64,000 nucleotides of DNA from Sphingobacterium sp. UGAL515B_05. Its GTDB lineage: Bacteria > Bacteroidota > Bacteroidia > Sphingobacteriales > Sphingobacteriaceae. The translations under genes and the position numbers were made by a program. The notes beneath the pieces are model-generated. The model was not told where the DNA came from. It was given only the letters and a program-made list of their open reading frames with translations, and did no database searches. This document shows positions 1 to 8,224 of this stretch, piece by piece; position 1 is the first letter of the stretch, and the number at the start of each line of letters is the position of its first letter. The stretch covers positions 4,464,001 through 4,528,000 of the forward strand of contig NZ_CP109907.1 in assembly GCF_033097525.1 (NCBI RefSeq), given 5' to 3'.

Positions 1-213
1 AATCATATGGTCAATTGGAATTTAGTAGCCGGAACGGATGGAAAACTTGCTTCACAGGATATCAGACGCAACATTTTGACTTTTATTATGAAAAATCATC
101 CCGGGAGCCTGATTGAGTTTATTGAAAAAGATTGTAATTCGTATAGAATCGATATTAGGGGGGGAGATGCGCTTATTTTCGATTTCAAAGGTGAATTTGT
201 AAAAGTAGTATGA
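1..213 (+). CDS. PepSY-like (DUF2874-type) protein, C-terminal part
   Basis: The reading frame is open to the left edge of the window, so the ATG at position 7 is probably not the real start and only the last 70 or so residues are visible. The pattern 'ILTFIMKNHPGSLIEFIEKD', then an alternating hydrophobic 'YRIDI' strand, a 'GGDALIFDFKG' strand-turn and a short tail matches the single repeat of the PepSY-like family common in Bacteroidota (helix, then strands around an acidic gly-rich turn). In full-length members a signal peptide precedes two such repeats, placing the protein in the periplasm; that part lies outside the window. No catalytic residues are expected. Function of the family is poorly known, and the assignment rests on this one short repeat. 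Confidence 0.55.
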   Translation, partial: NHMVNWNLVAGTDGKLASQDIRRNILTFIMKNHPGSLIEFIEKDCNSYRIDIRGGDALIFDFKGEFVKVV

Positions 214-269
214 GGATAGTCGGTGCTTTAATAGAAGGGCGGTGACTTTTAAGTCTTATTAGATTATCA

Positions 270-299
270 GAGGGGCAGCTGCTTTGCTTTGTGCCCCTC
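270..299 (+). terminator. Possible terminator hairpin after the PepSY-like gene
   Basis: An inverted repeat GAGGGGCA / TGCCCCTC with a 14-base loop lies 57 bases after the PepSY-like stop codon. The T-tract on the plus side is weak (TTCATGG), so termination efficiency is uncertain. The rest of the 160-base gap shows nothing else. Confidence 0.4.
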
Positions 300-373
300 T
301 TCATGGTAATCACCCTAACGTATAGTGACAGCTGCCTTTATTGGCAAATGTATTTGATAATTGGCGCATTCCA

Positions 374-922
374 CTAAATCTCCTCTTGCTGGAGTTTTTT
401 GATGTAGTGTAATTGGGTTAGTCCTGTTTCAAATGCCTTTGCTGTCGTAAGTTTAAGTGTTTGTTCGGGTCTCCCTTCATTGAACAGTCTTGTTCCATCG
501 CCCAGTAAAACTGGTACAATCGAAATTATCAACTCGTCTATTAAATCATTCTTCAGCAATTCATTGATTATCTCGGCTCCGCCATCACAGTAAATATCTT
601 TTCCTTGCCGGGACTTTAGTTTTGTAAGCAATTTGACCAAATCTCCGGTATAGAAAATCGTTCTGCCTACATTGGGCCTTTCTGTTCTTGTTATTACATA
701 TACATCCCGTTGTCCATTGTCATAATGGGATGAGCCAACATTTTTAAGGACATATTCATAAGTCTTTCTACCAACAATTAAGGTATCAATGGTATCTATA
801 AACTCTGAATAGCCGTAATCCTCGCCCTCCTTTTCTACAAGCCCTAAAAAACTGAGATCGTCATTGGGTTTTGCAATATAACCATCTAAACTCATTGCAA
901 TGAAAAGTGATATTTTTCGCAT
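374..922 (-). CDS. Dihydrofolate reductase family protein (RibD C-terminal domain)
   Basis: A 182-residue cytosolic protein of the RibD C-terminal/DHFR-like superfamily, which binds NADPH and reduces pteridine- or pyrimidine-like substrates; the actual substrate of these stand-alone forms is mostly unknown. Visible family marks are SLDGYIA at residues 11-17, GRKTYE at 51-56, the dinucleotide-binding GG at 114-115, and LIDELIISIVPVLLGDG at 127-143 followed by RLF. Length is typical. It lies 72 bases downstream of the AraC-type gene on the same strand and may be co-transcribed with it. A second, only distantly similar paralogue lies at 1979-2530. Not a folate-pathway DHFR (folA), which has a different N-terminus. 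Confidence 0.85.
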   Translation of the reverse strand: MRKISLFIAMSLDGYIAKPNDDLSFLGLVEKEGEDYGYSEFIDTIDTLIVGRKTYEYVLKNVGSSHYDNGQRDVYVITRTERPNVGRTIFYTGDLVKLLTKLKSRQGKDIYCDGGAEIINELLKNDLIDELIISIVPVLLGDGTRLFNEGRPEQTLKLTTAKAFETGLTQLHYIKKLQQEEI

Positions 923-994
923 TTGTATTCAATTTAAAGTTTTATACAAAATTAGCTGTGGATAAATATCGAACTTTGGAAAAATACGACAATT

Positions 995-1732
995 TTAAAT
1001 TTGTGATGGTGCCATCCCTGTATTTCTCTTAATTTCATTGCTGAGGTGTGCATGGTCATAGTAGCCACATTCAAAGGCAATATCTGATAAACTCTTATTT
1101 TCATCTGAATTTTTGATGATACTTAATGCCCGTTGAAAACGGATAATATTCGAATATTCTTTCGGTGACAAACCAATATGCTTCTTGAAGCTCCTTTCAA
1201 GTTGTCTAACGGTTGTGAAATTACGCTTCGACAGAGCAGATATACCAATTTGCCCATGCGTTGAATTTATATCATTGAGAACTCCTTGTAGTAAGTTGGT
1301 CTTGTTTACTATTTTATCCGAATACAGTCGGTTAAAATAATCGATTGGGTTAAGAAGCACTTTATCAAGCTCAAAGGAATTGGATTTTTCAAATTCAATT
1401 GTATCATTAATCAATACTTTTTGCGGTTCATATTTATAGAAATTAGCGAAAGCTGCGGGTTTGAAGCAAACGCCCAGTAAGTGAGTTTCACTTTCGATGA
1501 AGCTATCTTTATATGAAGTCATGGCGCCAACTACGTAAGTTTTACCAAATTCCATGGAAACGGAACCGTTGTCAGTTACACAGCTATCTCCCAAATTCAT
1601 GATTAAACCCACACAACCATCGGGGAAGACTCGTTCACATTGCCGACCCAACTCATTACTTCCTTTTAGTTCCCAATAGAAATGAATAAAGGGTTCCAGT
1701 TCTTTGTAAGGTTTGATTTTTGTATATTCCAT
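995..1732 (-). CDS. AraC-family transcriptional regulator
   Basis: A 245-residue regulator. The first ~110 residues (KPYKELEPFIHFYWEL, then FPDGCVGLIMNLGD) match the DUF6597-type N-terminal domain found in Bacteroidota AraC proteins. The C-terminal ~70 residues hold the double helix-turn-helix: QLERSFKKHIGLSPKEY (first HTH), then LSDIAFECGYYDHAHLSNEIKRNTGMAPSQ (second HTH with the AraC signature). The protein stops only two residues after the usual 'G..PS' end, so it is complete but short at the tail. It sits between two DHFR-like genes, one downstream on its own strand and one divergent at 1979, which makes one or both of them its likely targets. Effector unknown. Confidence 0.85.
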   Translation of the reverse strand: MEYTKIKPYKELEPFIHFYWELKGSNELGRQCERVFPDGCVGLIMNLGDSCVTDNGSVSMEFGKTYVVGAMTSYKDSFIESETHLLGVCFKPAAFANFYKYEPQKVLINDTIEFEKSNSFELDKVLLNPIDYFNRLYSDKIVNKTNLLQGVLNDINSTHGQIGISALSKRNFTTVRQLERSFKKHIGLSPKEYSNIIRFQRALSIIKNSDENKSLSDIAFECGYYDHAHLSNEIKRNTGMAPSQI

Positions 1733-1978
1733 TTTTACTTGCCACCTTGTGCTCTAGTTGAGCATACATGCTATCGTAAAATTCAATTAGTAAAAGCCGA
1801 ATGATGTTTATTGTCTCAAGCTGTTTATATTAAGTTTATTAAAATTAAAAATTTAAAACCATAAAGTTTGATGGAATAGGATTTAAATAATTACTTATTC
1901 TTATTTCTTGTCTTAGGGGAAGCCCATTTTGTATTTTAAATTTTAAATTTATTGTGGTAATAATCTTACGATAAGGAT

Positions 1979-2530
1979 ATGAGAAAAGTAATTGCAGCAT
2001 TCAATATGACACTTGACGGGTTTTGTGATCATACAGCTGGTATTCCCAATGCGGAAATACATACGCATTATACGGATCTTTTAAATGGTGGAGATGTCAT
2101 TCTATATGGTCGAATTACCTACCAGCTAATGGAATATTGGCGTTCTTTTGTGAAAACTCCTGTAGGAGAGAAATCAATGGATGACTTTGCGTCGGCTATC
2201 GATAAAATTCCAAAACTCGTTTTTTCAAATAGCCTAAAAAACATAGAATGGGAAAGTGCAAAGTTGGCCAATGGAGCACTTGAAGATGAGATATTGAAGC
2301 TTAAACTGCAATCCGGTAGTAATATTTTGGTAGGGAGTCGAAGTTTAATTATACAGCTCCTGAATCTTAACTTAATCGACGAATTTCAATTGTGCATTTA
2401 TCCCATTGTTTTTGGACGAGGGTTGCCATTATTTGAAGAAATAGATGATAGGATTATTTTTAAGCTGGTAAAAACTAAGGTTTTTACTAATGGTTCTGTC
2501 CTGTTATACTATCGACCCATCCATCCTTAA
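1979..2530 (+). CDS. Dihydrofolate reductase family protein (second copy)
   Basis: A 183-residue member of the RibD C-terminal/DHFR-like family. Seen are MTLDGFCDH at residues 10-18, the LYGRITYQLMEYW stretch near 42-54, LVGSRSLIIQLL near 120 and the LIDEFQLCIYPIVFGRGLPLF segment near 133-153. The spacing agrees with the copy at 374-922, but side chains differ widely, so these are old paralogues rather than a recent duplication. It is transcribed away from the AraC-type gene, with a 246-base AT-rich gap between them that could carry shared control sites. NADPH-dependent reductase activity is expected from the family; substrate unknown. Confidence 0.85.
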   Translation: MRKVIAAFNMTLDGFCDHTAGIPNAEIHTHYTDLLNGGDVILYGRITYQLMEYWRSFVKTPVGEKSMDDFASAIDKIPKLVFSNSLKNIEWESAKLANGALEDEILKLKLQSGSNILVGSRSLIIQLLNLNLIDEFQLCIYPIVFGRGLPLFEEIDDRIIFKLVKTKVFTNGSVLLYYRPIHP

Positions 2531-2671
2531 TTAGACTATAAGATTATCGCCCAGCACCTGACAATTCTATGTCGTCTATCTATTGGTTGCACACAACAAA
2601 ACTGATCGATGACCGGGTTCTGTTGGAGGAAAAGAAATCGCTTGAATTGGGCTTACTTGTAAAGGAAACGG

Positions 2672-4999
2672 CTATGTATCTCCAAACTTAAACCTAACGC
2701 GGATCGCTTTCAATCCGACCAATCCCTGAAGATCTTCTACCTCAAAGTGTTCTATTTCGCTGTCTATTAGCCCTTTGTGCTGCAATAGGTTAATATAGCT
2801 GAGGTATTCAGCCTCTTCGTGTACATTGGAATAGACAATGACCAATTTGCCTTTTTGGGTAATGCGCTCTGTAGAACCCTTGATCTTGGCTTTGTCAATT
2901 CGTTTCTTAGCAATCTCGTAGCGTACATTGTAGGATCCATCGATATCGAACTGTTTCTCGTCCATGCGGAAACGGATGGAAATGGGAGTAGCGAAGACTA
3001 GGATCAGGGAGGTTACCTCCAGCTGATGTGGTAACTCGGGCTGCAGCTGCCTAAACTGACTTTCCATCTCACACATGACCTGCAATTGCCATAAACGTAA
3101 ATTCCTTAAGTAATAGAGGTCAAAATTTTTGTCGGGAGCGATGGAGGCCCCGATATACATGTTGTGCTCGATACCATCTGTCTTGTAGCGCTCGTAATAA
3201 TGAGGAAAGTATTCTTGGGCTTCCACCTGCTTTTCGTCGAGGATCGCCACCAGCCTTTTGTTGATCAGCGTGATGGAGTTGTCATAATCCTGTCGGGCCT
3301 CATAAAAACCGCCGATAGAGAGGTTGATCCGCTCAAAATAGCTGTCGATGGCTTCGGTGGCGACGCTATTTTTGTTGTTTTTCCTGAAATTCTCCAAAAT
3401 AGGGTGAATATCCTGGTTAAAATAATCGAGCATAAGCTGTTCCGTATCGGTCAGCAGCGCTTGCTGCAGCGTCGTCAGGTTTCTTTCCAGGTCGAAGACC
3501 TTCTGCTCAAAGAGCGGTAATCGCTGCGTTTGGTTGACCGCCGTGAACAATGCGATCAGTTCCTTGCTCTGATTGATCAGATCTTGGCGGATGGCCTGAT
3601 TGCGGGATTCTGAGGAGCCCTGTACGTCGATCTGCCCATAGAGCGGATAAACATGGTCAAAGACAATTTCCTGCAGGGCATAGTCTTTTCCAAAGGCGCG
3701 GTCGTTGAGGAAATGCATGGCTTCTTCCTGAAATCGCCATTTGACACTCGGGTGTATAGCGGTATATTCCTTTTGGATCACCGCTTCGATCTGATTTTCA
3801 GTTTCTGCAAAGGCTTTCGAGACTTTATCTTTGATAAAGGGCAAGATGAAGTTGAGCTTGTTGGCATTGACCGAATTGAGTTCCCGAACCTTGGACGAGG
3901 ACATTTCCAGTAGACCCAGCACTTTGTCGCCTTCGACCAGGGGAACAAAAATAAAGCTCTTTACTTGTTGCTGCTTGAGTTTGTTGATAAAATAGGCCTG
4001 CTTTGGATCATCCAACGGCAGCTTGTCAATATCCGGTACAACAAAATATTCGTCCTTAGTGAGCAGGTTCTCCAAGGTCTCGCTGCAGAGCATGTTTTCA
4101 CATTCCTCGATCGTCGAATCATAAAGCAGATGACTGTACAGCTGTTTTTCGACAATCCGTAAGTTGTATTCGTTCCTGACCTTTTCAAAGGAGGTCAATC
4201 CGATGCGCAGATCATTTATTTTATAAATCGACCGGAAAATGCTTTCTATTTCTGCAAGTTGGACAGCACTTTTTTCGCGCAGCAGATTGCTCTTGAAGCT
4301 GGATACCGCATTTTCAATAGTGGCATCAAAAAGCGTCATAATGGAAAATCCTTTCAGGATCCAGCTCTGCTCGGGGAATTTGGACTTCCATAGGGCAATA
4401 TCCGAAAAGTTGTCGATCAGTTCGATAATATCTTCTTCCGAAAGTTCGAGCGCCCGTTCTGTCGGAAGGACATCGATAAAATCGGCATTGAATAGGACGC
4501 GGTAATGATGGATGATATTATCCTTGTCTGGAATATCCAAAAAGAGGGGGGCATCCATGGCATCCACCTTAAAGCCATAATACTGGCTGATGATAACGCA
4601 GCAATTGAGAATATAATAGGTATCGGGCGAGATATCACGAAGGCTAAATTCATAGTGATCGCCGGCATCCGCTAATATTTTTTCCAGTCTTGCGGTATGG
4701 TTGAACGTATAGAGATGGAAGGGAATGGTAATGGCCTTAATCTCATTATGTGTCAGTGAGCTTGGGAACAGGTCGGCCAGCAGCACCTTGATAATAGGCT
4801 CATAGCGCAGCAGGTCTTCTGCTTTTTCGACCCCATCGATAAGTTCGGGGTATTTGCTGATTTCTTCCAGCAGCGATCGGGCATAGCTGGCCTGAAAGCC
4901 AACCGGCGATAGGGCCGCTGCTTCAAAGGATGGTATAATCTTATGAAAAGCGATCAGGGTTTTAAACGGACTGGAATCAAAGGCGAAGTTAAACTGCAT
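2672..4999 (-). CDS. GAF domain-containing protein
   Basis: A large (775-residue) soluble protein without signal peptide or membrane segments. A GAF-like fold is recognisable around residues 245-395 (LLREKSAVQLAEIESIFRS, then FVVPDIDKLPLDDPKQ and SFIFVPLVEGDKVLGLLEMSS, the classic last GAF strand). The N-terminal ~240 residues and the C-terminal ~380 residues are helical and I do not recognise them. The C-terminal half contains long helices and ends in a beta-rich region. No histidine kinase, GGDEF or HTH module is attached. It is a single-gene unit: the next gene on the strand is 150 bases upstream with a terminator between. A cytoplasmic sensor or scaffold role is inference only. Confidence 0.75.
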   Translation of the reverse strand: MQFNFAFDSSPFKTLIAFHKIIPSFEAAALSPVGFQASYARSLLEEISKYPELIDGVEKAEDLLRYEPIIKVLLADLFPSSLTHNEIKAITIPFHLYTFNHTARLEKILADAGDHYEFSLRDISPDTYYILNCCVIISQYYGFKVDAMDAPLFLDIPDKDNIIHHYRVLFNADFIDVLPTERALELSEEDIIELIDNFSDIALWKSKFPEQSWILKGFSIMTLFDATIENAVSSFKSNLLREKSAVQLAEIESIFRSIYKINDLRIGLTSFEKVRNEYNLRIVEKQLYSHLLYDSTIEECENMLCSETLENLLTKDEYFVVPDIDKLPLDDPKQAYFINKLKQQQVKSFIFVPLVEGDKVLGLLEMSSSKVRELNSVNANKLNFILPFIKDKVSKAFAETENQIEAVIQKEYTAIHPSVKWRFQEEAMHFLNDRAFGKDYALQEIVFDHVYPLYGQIDVQGSSESRNQAIRQDLINQSKELIALFTAVNQTQRLPLFEQKVFDLERNLTTLQQALLTDTEQLMLDYFNQDIHPILENFRKNNKNSVATEAIDSYFERINLSIGGFYEARQDYDNSITLINKRLVAILDEKQVEAQEYFPHYYERYKTDGIEHNMYIGASIAPDKNFDLYYLRNLRLWQLQVMCEMESQFRQLQPELPHQLEVTSLILVFATPISIRFRMDEKQFDIDGSYNVRYEIAKKRIDKAKIKGSTERITQKGKLVIVYSNVHEEAEYLSYINLLQHKGLIDSEIEHFEVEDLQGLVGLKAIRVRFKFGDT

Positions 5000-5068
5000 A
5001 ATGGTTGTTCCCGAATAAATTAGATTATTGCTGGAAGATGTACAAAAATATAAAATAATCGGCGAAAA

Positions 5069-5113
5069 GAAAACCCAAAGCGGACGGATAAAAACGTCGC
5101 GCTTCGGGTTTCG
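5069..5113 (-). terminator. Terminator of the TIG-NHL lipoprotein gene
   Basis: On the minus strand, about 40 bases after the lipoprotein stop codon, AACCCGAAGCG pairs with CGCTTTGGGTT, extended by an inner GACG/CGTC pair, and is followed by TTTTCTTTTC. This separates the lipoprotein gene from the GAF gene downstream. Confidence 0.6.
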
Positions 5114-5151
5114 GGAAGGACGGTTTTATGGGTACCCTTATTTTGGATACC

Positions 5152-6954
5152 CTATTTGAACTGAATTTTTCGTATAGATCCGTCATCAGATGCCACGTAG
5201 AGCATATTGTCCTTATCGACTGCAATGGCATTGACGCCATTAAACTGTGCTGCTTTGCCGATACCGTCTTTGCTGCTGTTGGTCGGGTTGTTGCCACCAG
5301 CAATGGTGGTCACTACACCATAGCTATTGACAACCCGGATACTATAATTGTGGTTGTTGTAGTCGTTATCACAGACGACAATATACTGGTCTGAGTACAG
5401 GGCTATACCCATCGGACTGCCAAATAATGCTGCATTGCCCTGACCGTCCTGGGCGGGTTTATGGTTGTTATTATTGGCTCCGGCAAGGAGGTAAAGCCCA
5501 TTTTGATCTTTTTTCCATATACGTTTACCAGTACCATCAGCAAAGTAAAAGGTACTTGCGTTTTTCATTTTTGTCATGCCCAGCATCGTGGCAGATTGCT
5601 GGTAGGTAGGGTCTACATTTAATAAGTTGATATTATACAACCAGCCCATAATATTGTCGCCAGCAATCCTGTTGACCACATATTGCTGATTGCTAAAGTT
5701 ATTTGCATACAGGATCGTCTCGCCATCGGCTAAAAGGGCAATTGGACTCATGCCCGTATTTAAGCGGCGCCCTTCTAGATTTAAGTCGCTGCTACCGGCC
5801 CAATGTTCGGTTTGCTTTGGCGTATTGGGGCTGAAGCGGAATATGCCGGGGATTTCGTTGTTTTTTCCGCCCACATATATTTTTCCGTCGTTACCCAAGG
5901 TAATCGCCCAGGGATCCGTGATGATAAGTTCGGCATCATTGGCATCAATAATTCCGTCGCCGTTGATGTCTTTTACGGGTGGGCTCAGTGGCTGATAGAT
6001 GGCGGCATGCCCATTTGCATCGTAGGATAGGGTGCGGTGGTTGGACGGATCGGTGAAGTACAGGGTATTGTTGTTGTCGACAGCGATGCCCTGAATATGC
6101 TGACATCCCAAAGCTTGTATGCCGCTGACTGTGCTTACATTGGGAAATAAGACGGGGATAGCCGACAGGCTGCTCACCGTTTTATTGTTGACAGCTACTG
6201 TCAGCAATCCCGTCGTGGCTTCTGCGGGAATGGTGATAACCAGCTTATTTTTTGAAGCTTCATTTACCAGGGCATTTTTGCCGTTGAGTGTTACGAGGTT
6301 TTGCTCCGGTTTCTCGCTGAAATTCTGACCTAAGATCGTTAAGATGCCCCCAGGTATGCCTGGTGCTGCTTTGGCGAGTGCCTGGTTGTCCAGCGCGAGC
6401 ATACTACCATAGTTAATAAAGGACGATAAGGCAAATACAGCAAATGCACTGTTGTTGCTGATGGGATTATTGAATACCTGTACCCCGTTTAAGTAGACCA
6501 TACCGTTGAGGACCTGAACGGTAATGGTTTTGCCGCTTAGTGTAGTCAATTTCTTGTCGGCTGTTAAATCGCTTAATGAAAAGCGGCCCTTGACAATATA
6601 GTCCTTGATGGAAGAGCCATCCTTAAAATCGGATCCATTGGCTTCATTTGCTGCCCTTAGCCGGGGTAGATCTTGACCTCCCGCGGTCACAGGTTGCAGG
6701 TTATTCTTTGCCACAGACACATCGGCAAGGATCCGCTCACTCAGGGTAAAGACTGTGATACCCTGACTAAGCTCTTCCTCAGTAAGTGAAGCGCTTTTAA
6801 AGTCGGCGGTAAAAGATTTCAGTGAATCTATTCCTGTTAGTACATCCTCGAGTTTCGATTTGGTACTTTGTTCCGGTGGATTGTCTTTATCCTTATGACA
6901 GGCTTGGATACCCAAAACAATGAATATTCCAAAAAAAATAACGAATCTATTCAT
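5152..6954 (-). CDS. IPT/TIG and NHL-repeat lipoprotein
   Basis: A 600-residue secreted lipoprotein. The N-terminus MNRFVIFFGIFIVLGIQACH is a type II signal peptide with Cys-19 in a lipobox-like GIQAC. After a linker there is an IPT/TIG immunoglobulin-like domain around residues 195-265 (PGGILTILGQNF, then LVTIPAEAT-like strands). The rest, about 270-600, is an NHL-type beta propeller with repeated 'IAVDNNNTLYFTDPSNH', 'PWAITLGNDGKIYVGG', 'GIALYSDQYIVVCDND' and 'NAIAVDKDNMLYVASDDG' blades. Such TIG-NHL proteins in Bacteroidota are surface proteins often found with SusC/SusD glycan systems, but no SusCD pair is present here. The divergent neighbour is a LuxR-type regulator. Ligand unknown. Confidence 0.85.
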   Translation of the reverse strand: MNRFVIFFGIFIVLGIQACHKDKDNPPEQSTKSKLEDVLTGIDSLKSFTADFKSASLTEEELSQGITVFTLSERILADVSVAKNNLQPVTAGGQDLPRLRAANEANGSDFKDGSSIKDYIVKGRFSLSDLTADKKLTTLSGKTITVQVLNGMVYLNGVQVFNNPISNNSAFAVFALSSFINYGSMLALDNQALAKAAPGIPGGILTILGQNFSEKPEQNLVTLNGKNALVNEASKNKLVITIPAEATTGLLTVAVNNKTVSSLSAIPVLFPNVSTVSGIQALGCQHIQGIAVDNNNTLYFTDPSNHRTLSYDANGHAAIYQPLSPPVKDINGDGIIDANDAELIITDPWAITLGNDGKIYVGGKNNEIPGIFRFSPNTPKQTEHWAGSSDLNLEGRRLNTGMSPIALLADGETILYANNFSNQQYVVNRIAGDNIMGWLYNINLLNVDPTYQQSATMLGMTKMKNASTFYFADGTGKRIWKKDQNGLYLLAGANNNNHKPAQDGQGNAALFGSPMGIALYSDQYIVVCDNDYNNHNYSIRVVNSYGVVTTIAGGNNPTNSSKDGIGKAAQFNGVNAIAVDKDNMLYVASDDGSIRKIQFK

Positions 6955-7067
6955 GGTATAAGTTTTAAATGTTGATCTTTTTCTGACTGGAAACAGTCGG
7001 GTTTTGATGGCTTCATGTTAAGTAGGTAATGATGACTATTAAAATTACCAGTCCTGATGAACTGTTG

Positions 7068-7089
7068 AAATACCCACTTGTGGGTATTT
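7068..7089. promoter_or_regulatory. 22-base perfect dyad between the lipoprotein and LuxR-type genes
   Basis: AAATACCCAC (7068-7077) and GTGGGTATTT (7080-7089) form a perfect 10-base inverted repeat with a TT centre. It lies in the 343-base gap between two divergent genes, 113 bases before the lipoprotein start and 208 bases before the LuxR-type start, which suits an operator for a dimeric regulator. The rest of the gap holds a tandem GCGAATCGT repeat near 7194-7213 and a -7-like TAATTTTG at 7243-7250 facing the LuxR-type gene; no clear -33 element accompanies it. Confidence 0.45.
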
Positions 7090-7297
7090 ATAATCGTATC
7101 GATAGTTTGTTGTGATAGCTGTAATCTGTTGTTTTTTTAATGTTTTATATTTGTTTTGTGGGGGGCAATTGGTTTTGAAGGTATTCATCGGGCGCGAATC
7201 GTAGCGAATCGTGGCGGGCCGCAGGGGCGGATGGCGGAAAAGTAATTTTGTTGGTATTGCAAATAATGGTTAAATTTAATAAAGTCAATATTGGCCT

Positions 7298-8059
7298 ATG
7301 GAACGCCTTTTTAGATCAGAGAGCCTAGCCATGTATTACGATGAAGATCGCGATATTTTTATGGGTAAGTGGGATAACTGCAATGTAGCGGAAAAGCTCA
7401 TCGCAGGAATCAAAGAGTACAAGGGAATTTTTGAGAAAATAGTGCCTGAAAAGGTAATCTGGGATCTCTCTTCCATGAGTTATATCATTCCGACGGAACT
7501 ACAAAACTGGATTCTTGATTTCCTGGATATACCTGCCTGTCGGCATGGTATAGACTATAAGGTTGCGCATATCTTAAGTTCCGATATCTACACGAGCATC
7601 AGCGTGATGAATATGTACGTGGATGGGAAAACGACCTTTAGACCCCATTTCTTTTCGCATGAAAATACCGCGCTGGACTGGGTTAACTTAACGAACAATG
7701 GACCTATTTCCGAAACAGAAACCCTGCCGCCCTTACTGAAAGTCGAGTCTTTGCTCAATGAGAACAAGGGGCGGATTACCCTCGATGTGGACAGTGCGGA
7801 AGTTCCGGAATATCTGCTAGATATTCTTAAAGTTATCAAAAACCGGCGTTTTTTTTCAGCGGGGATTCGAAACTATATGCTGCTTACTGCAAAGGAGAAA
7901 GTGATCCTGACGCTGATCTTGCAGGGAAAAGCCAATAAAAATATTGCGGATATCCTGAGCATATCCTGCGAAACGGTAAAGACTCACCGGCGCAATTTGC
8001 TTCGAAAACTGCAGTGCAAGAATATGAACGAACTGATGCGGTTTCAAATATTTTTGTAG
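7298..8059 (+). CDS. LuxR-type transcriptional regulator with STAS-like N-terminal domain
   Basis: A 253-residue protein. Residues ~195-253 form a LuxR/GerE helix-turn-helix: LTAKEKVILTLILQGKANKN, then IADILSISCETVKTHRRNLLRKLQ, with the conserved 'VKTHRRN' recognition helix. The first ~130 residues (YYDEDRDIFMGKWDNC, then IWDLSSMSYIIPTELQNW) look like a SpoIIAA/STAS-type fold rather than a response-regulator receiver: there is no phospho-acceptor Asp pattern. So it is a single-component regulator, not a two-component partner. It is divergent from the TIG-NHL lipoprotein, its most plausible target besides itself. A -7-like TAATTTTG lies 48 bases upstream of the start. Confidence 0.75.
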   Translation: MERLFRSESLAMYYDEDRDIFMGKWDNCNVAEKLIAGIKEYKGIFEKIVPEKVIWDLSSMSYIIPTELQNWILDFLDIPACRHGIDYKVAHILSSDIYTSISVMNMYVDGKTTFRPHFFSHENTALDWVNLTNNGPISETETLPPLLKVESLLNENKGRITLDVDSAEVPEYLLDILKVIKNRRFFSAGIRNYMLLTAKEKVILTLILQGKANKNIADILSISCETVKTHRRNLLRKLQCKNMNELMRFQIFL

Positions 8060-8224
8060 ACCCATCGGGACAAATGATAATTTGAAAATTAGCCGTATAA
8101 TTTTGACATTAAAAGCTGTTTTTCTGTAAGCCGATAAAAAATAAGCAACCTTTTTTACTTCGGTTGAATCTATGCGCAAGCCGGACGGCGGCATTAGTTA
8201 TTCGTAAGCCTAGTCCGTGTCATG

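Noticed and set aside
2819..4668. Several ORFs of 60-118 codons inside the GAF gene
   Set aside because: They are in other frames of a strong 775-residue gene and show no protein-like pattern.
5025..5303. 92-codon minus-strand ORF at the end of the NHL gene
   Set aside because: It overlaps the NHL gene and its terminator and has no family resemblance.
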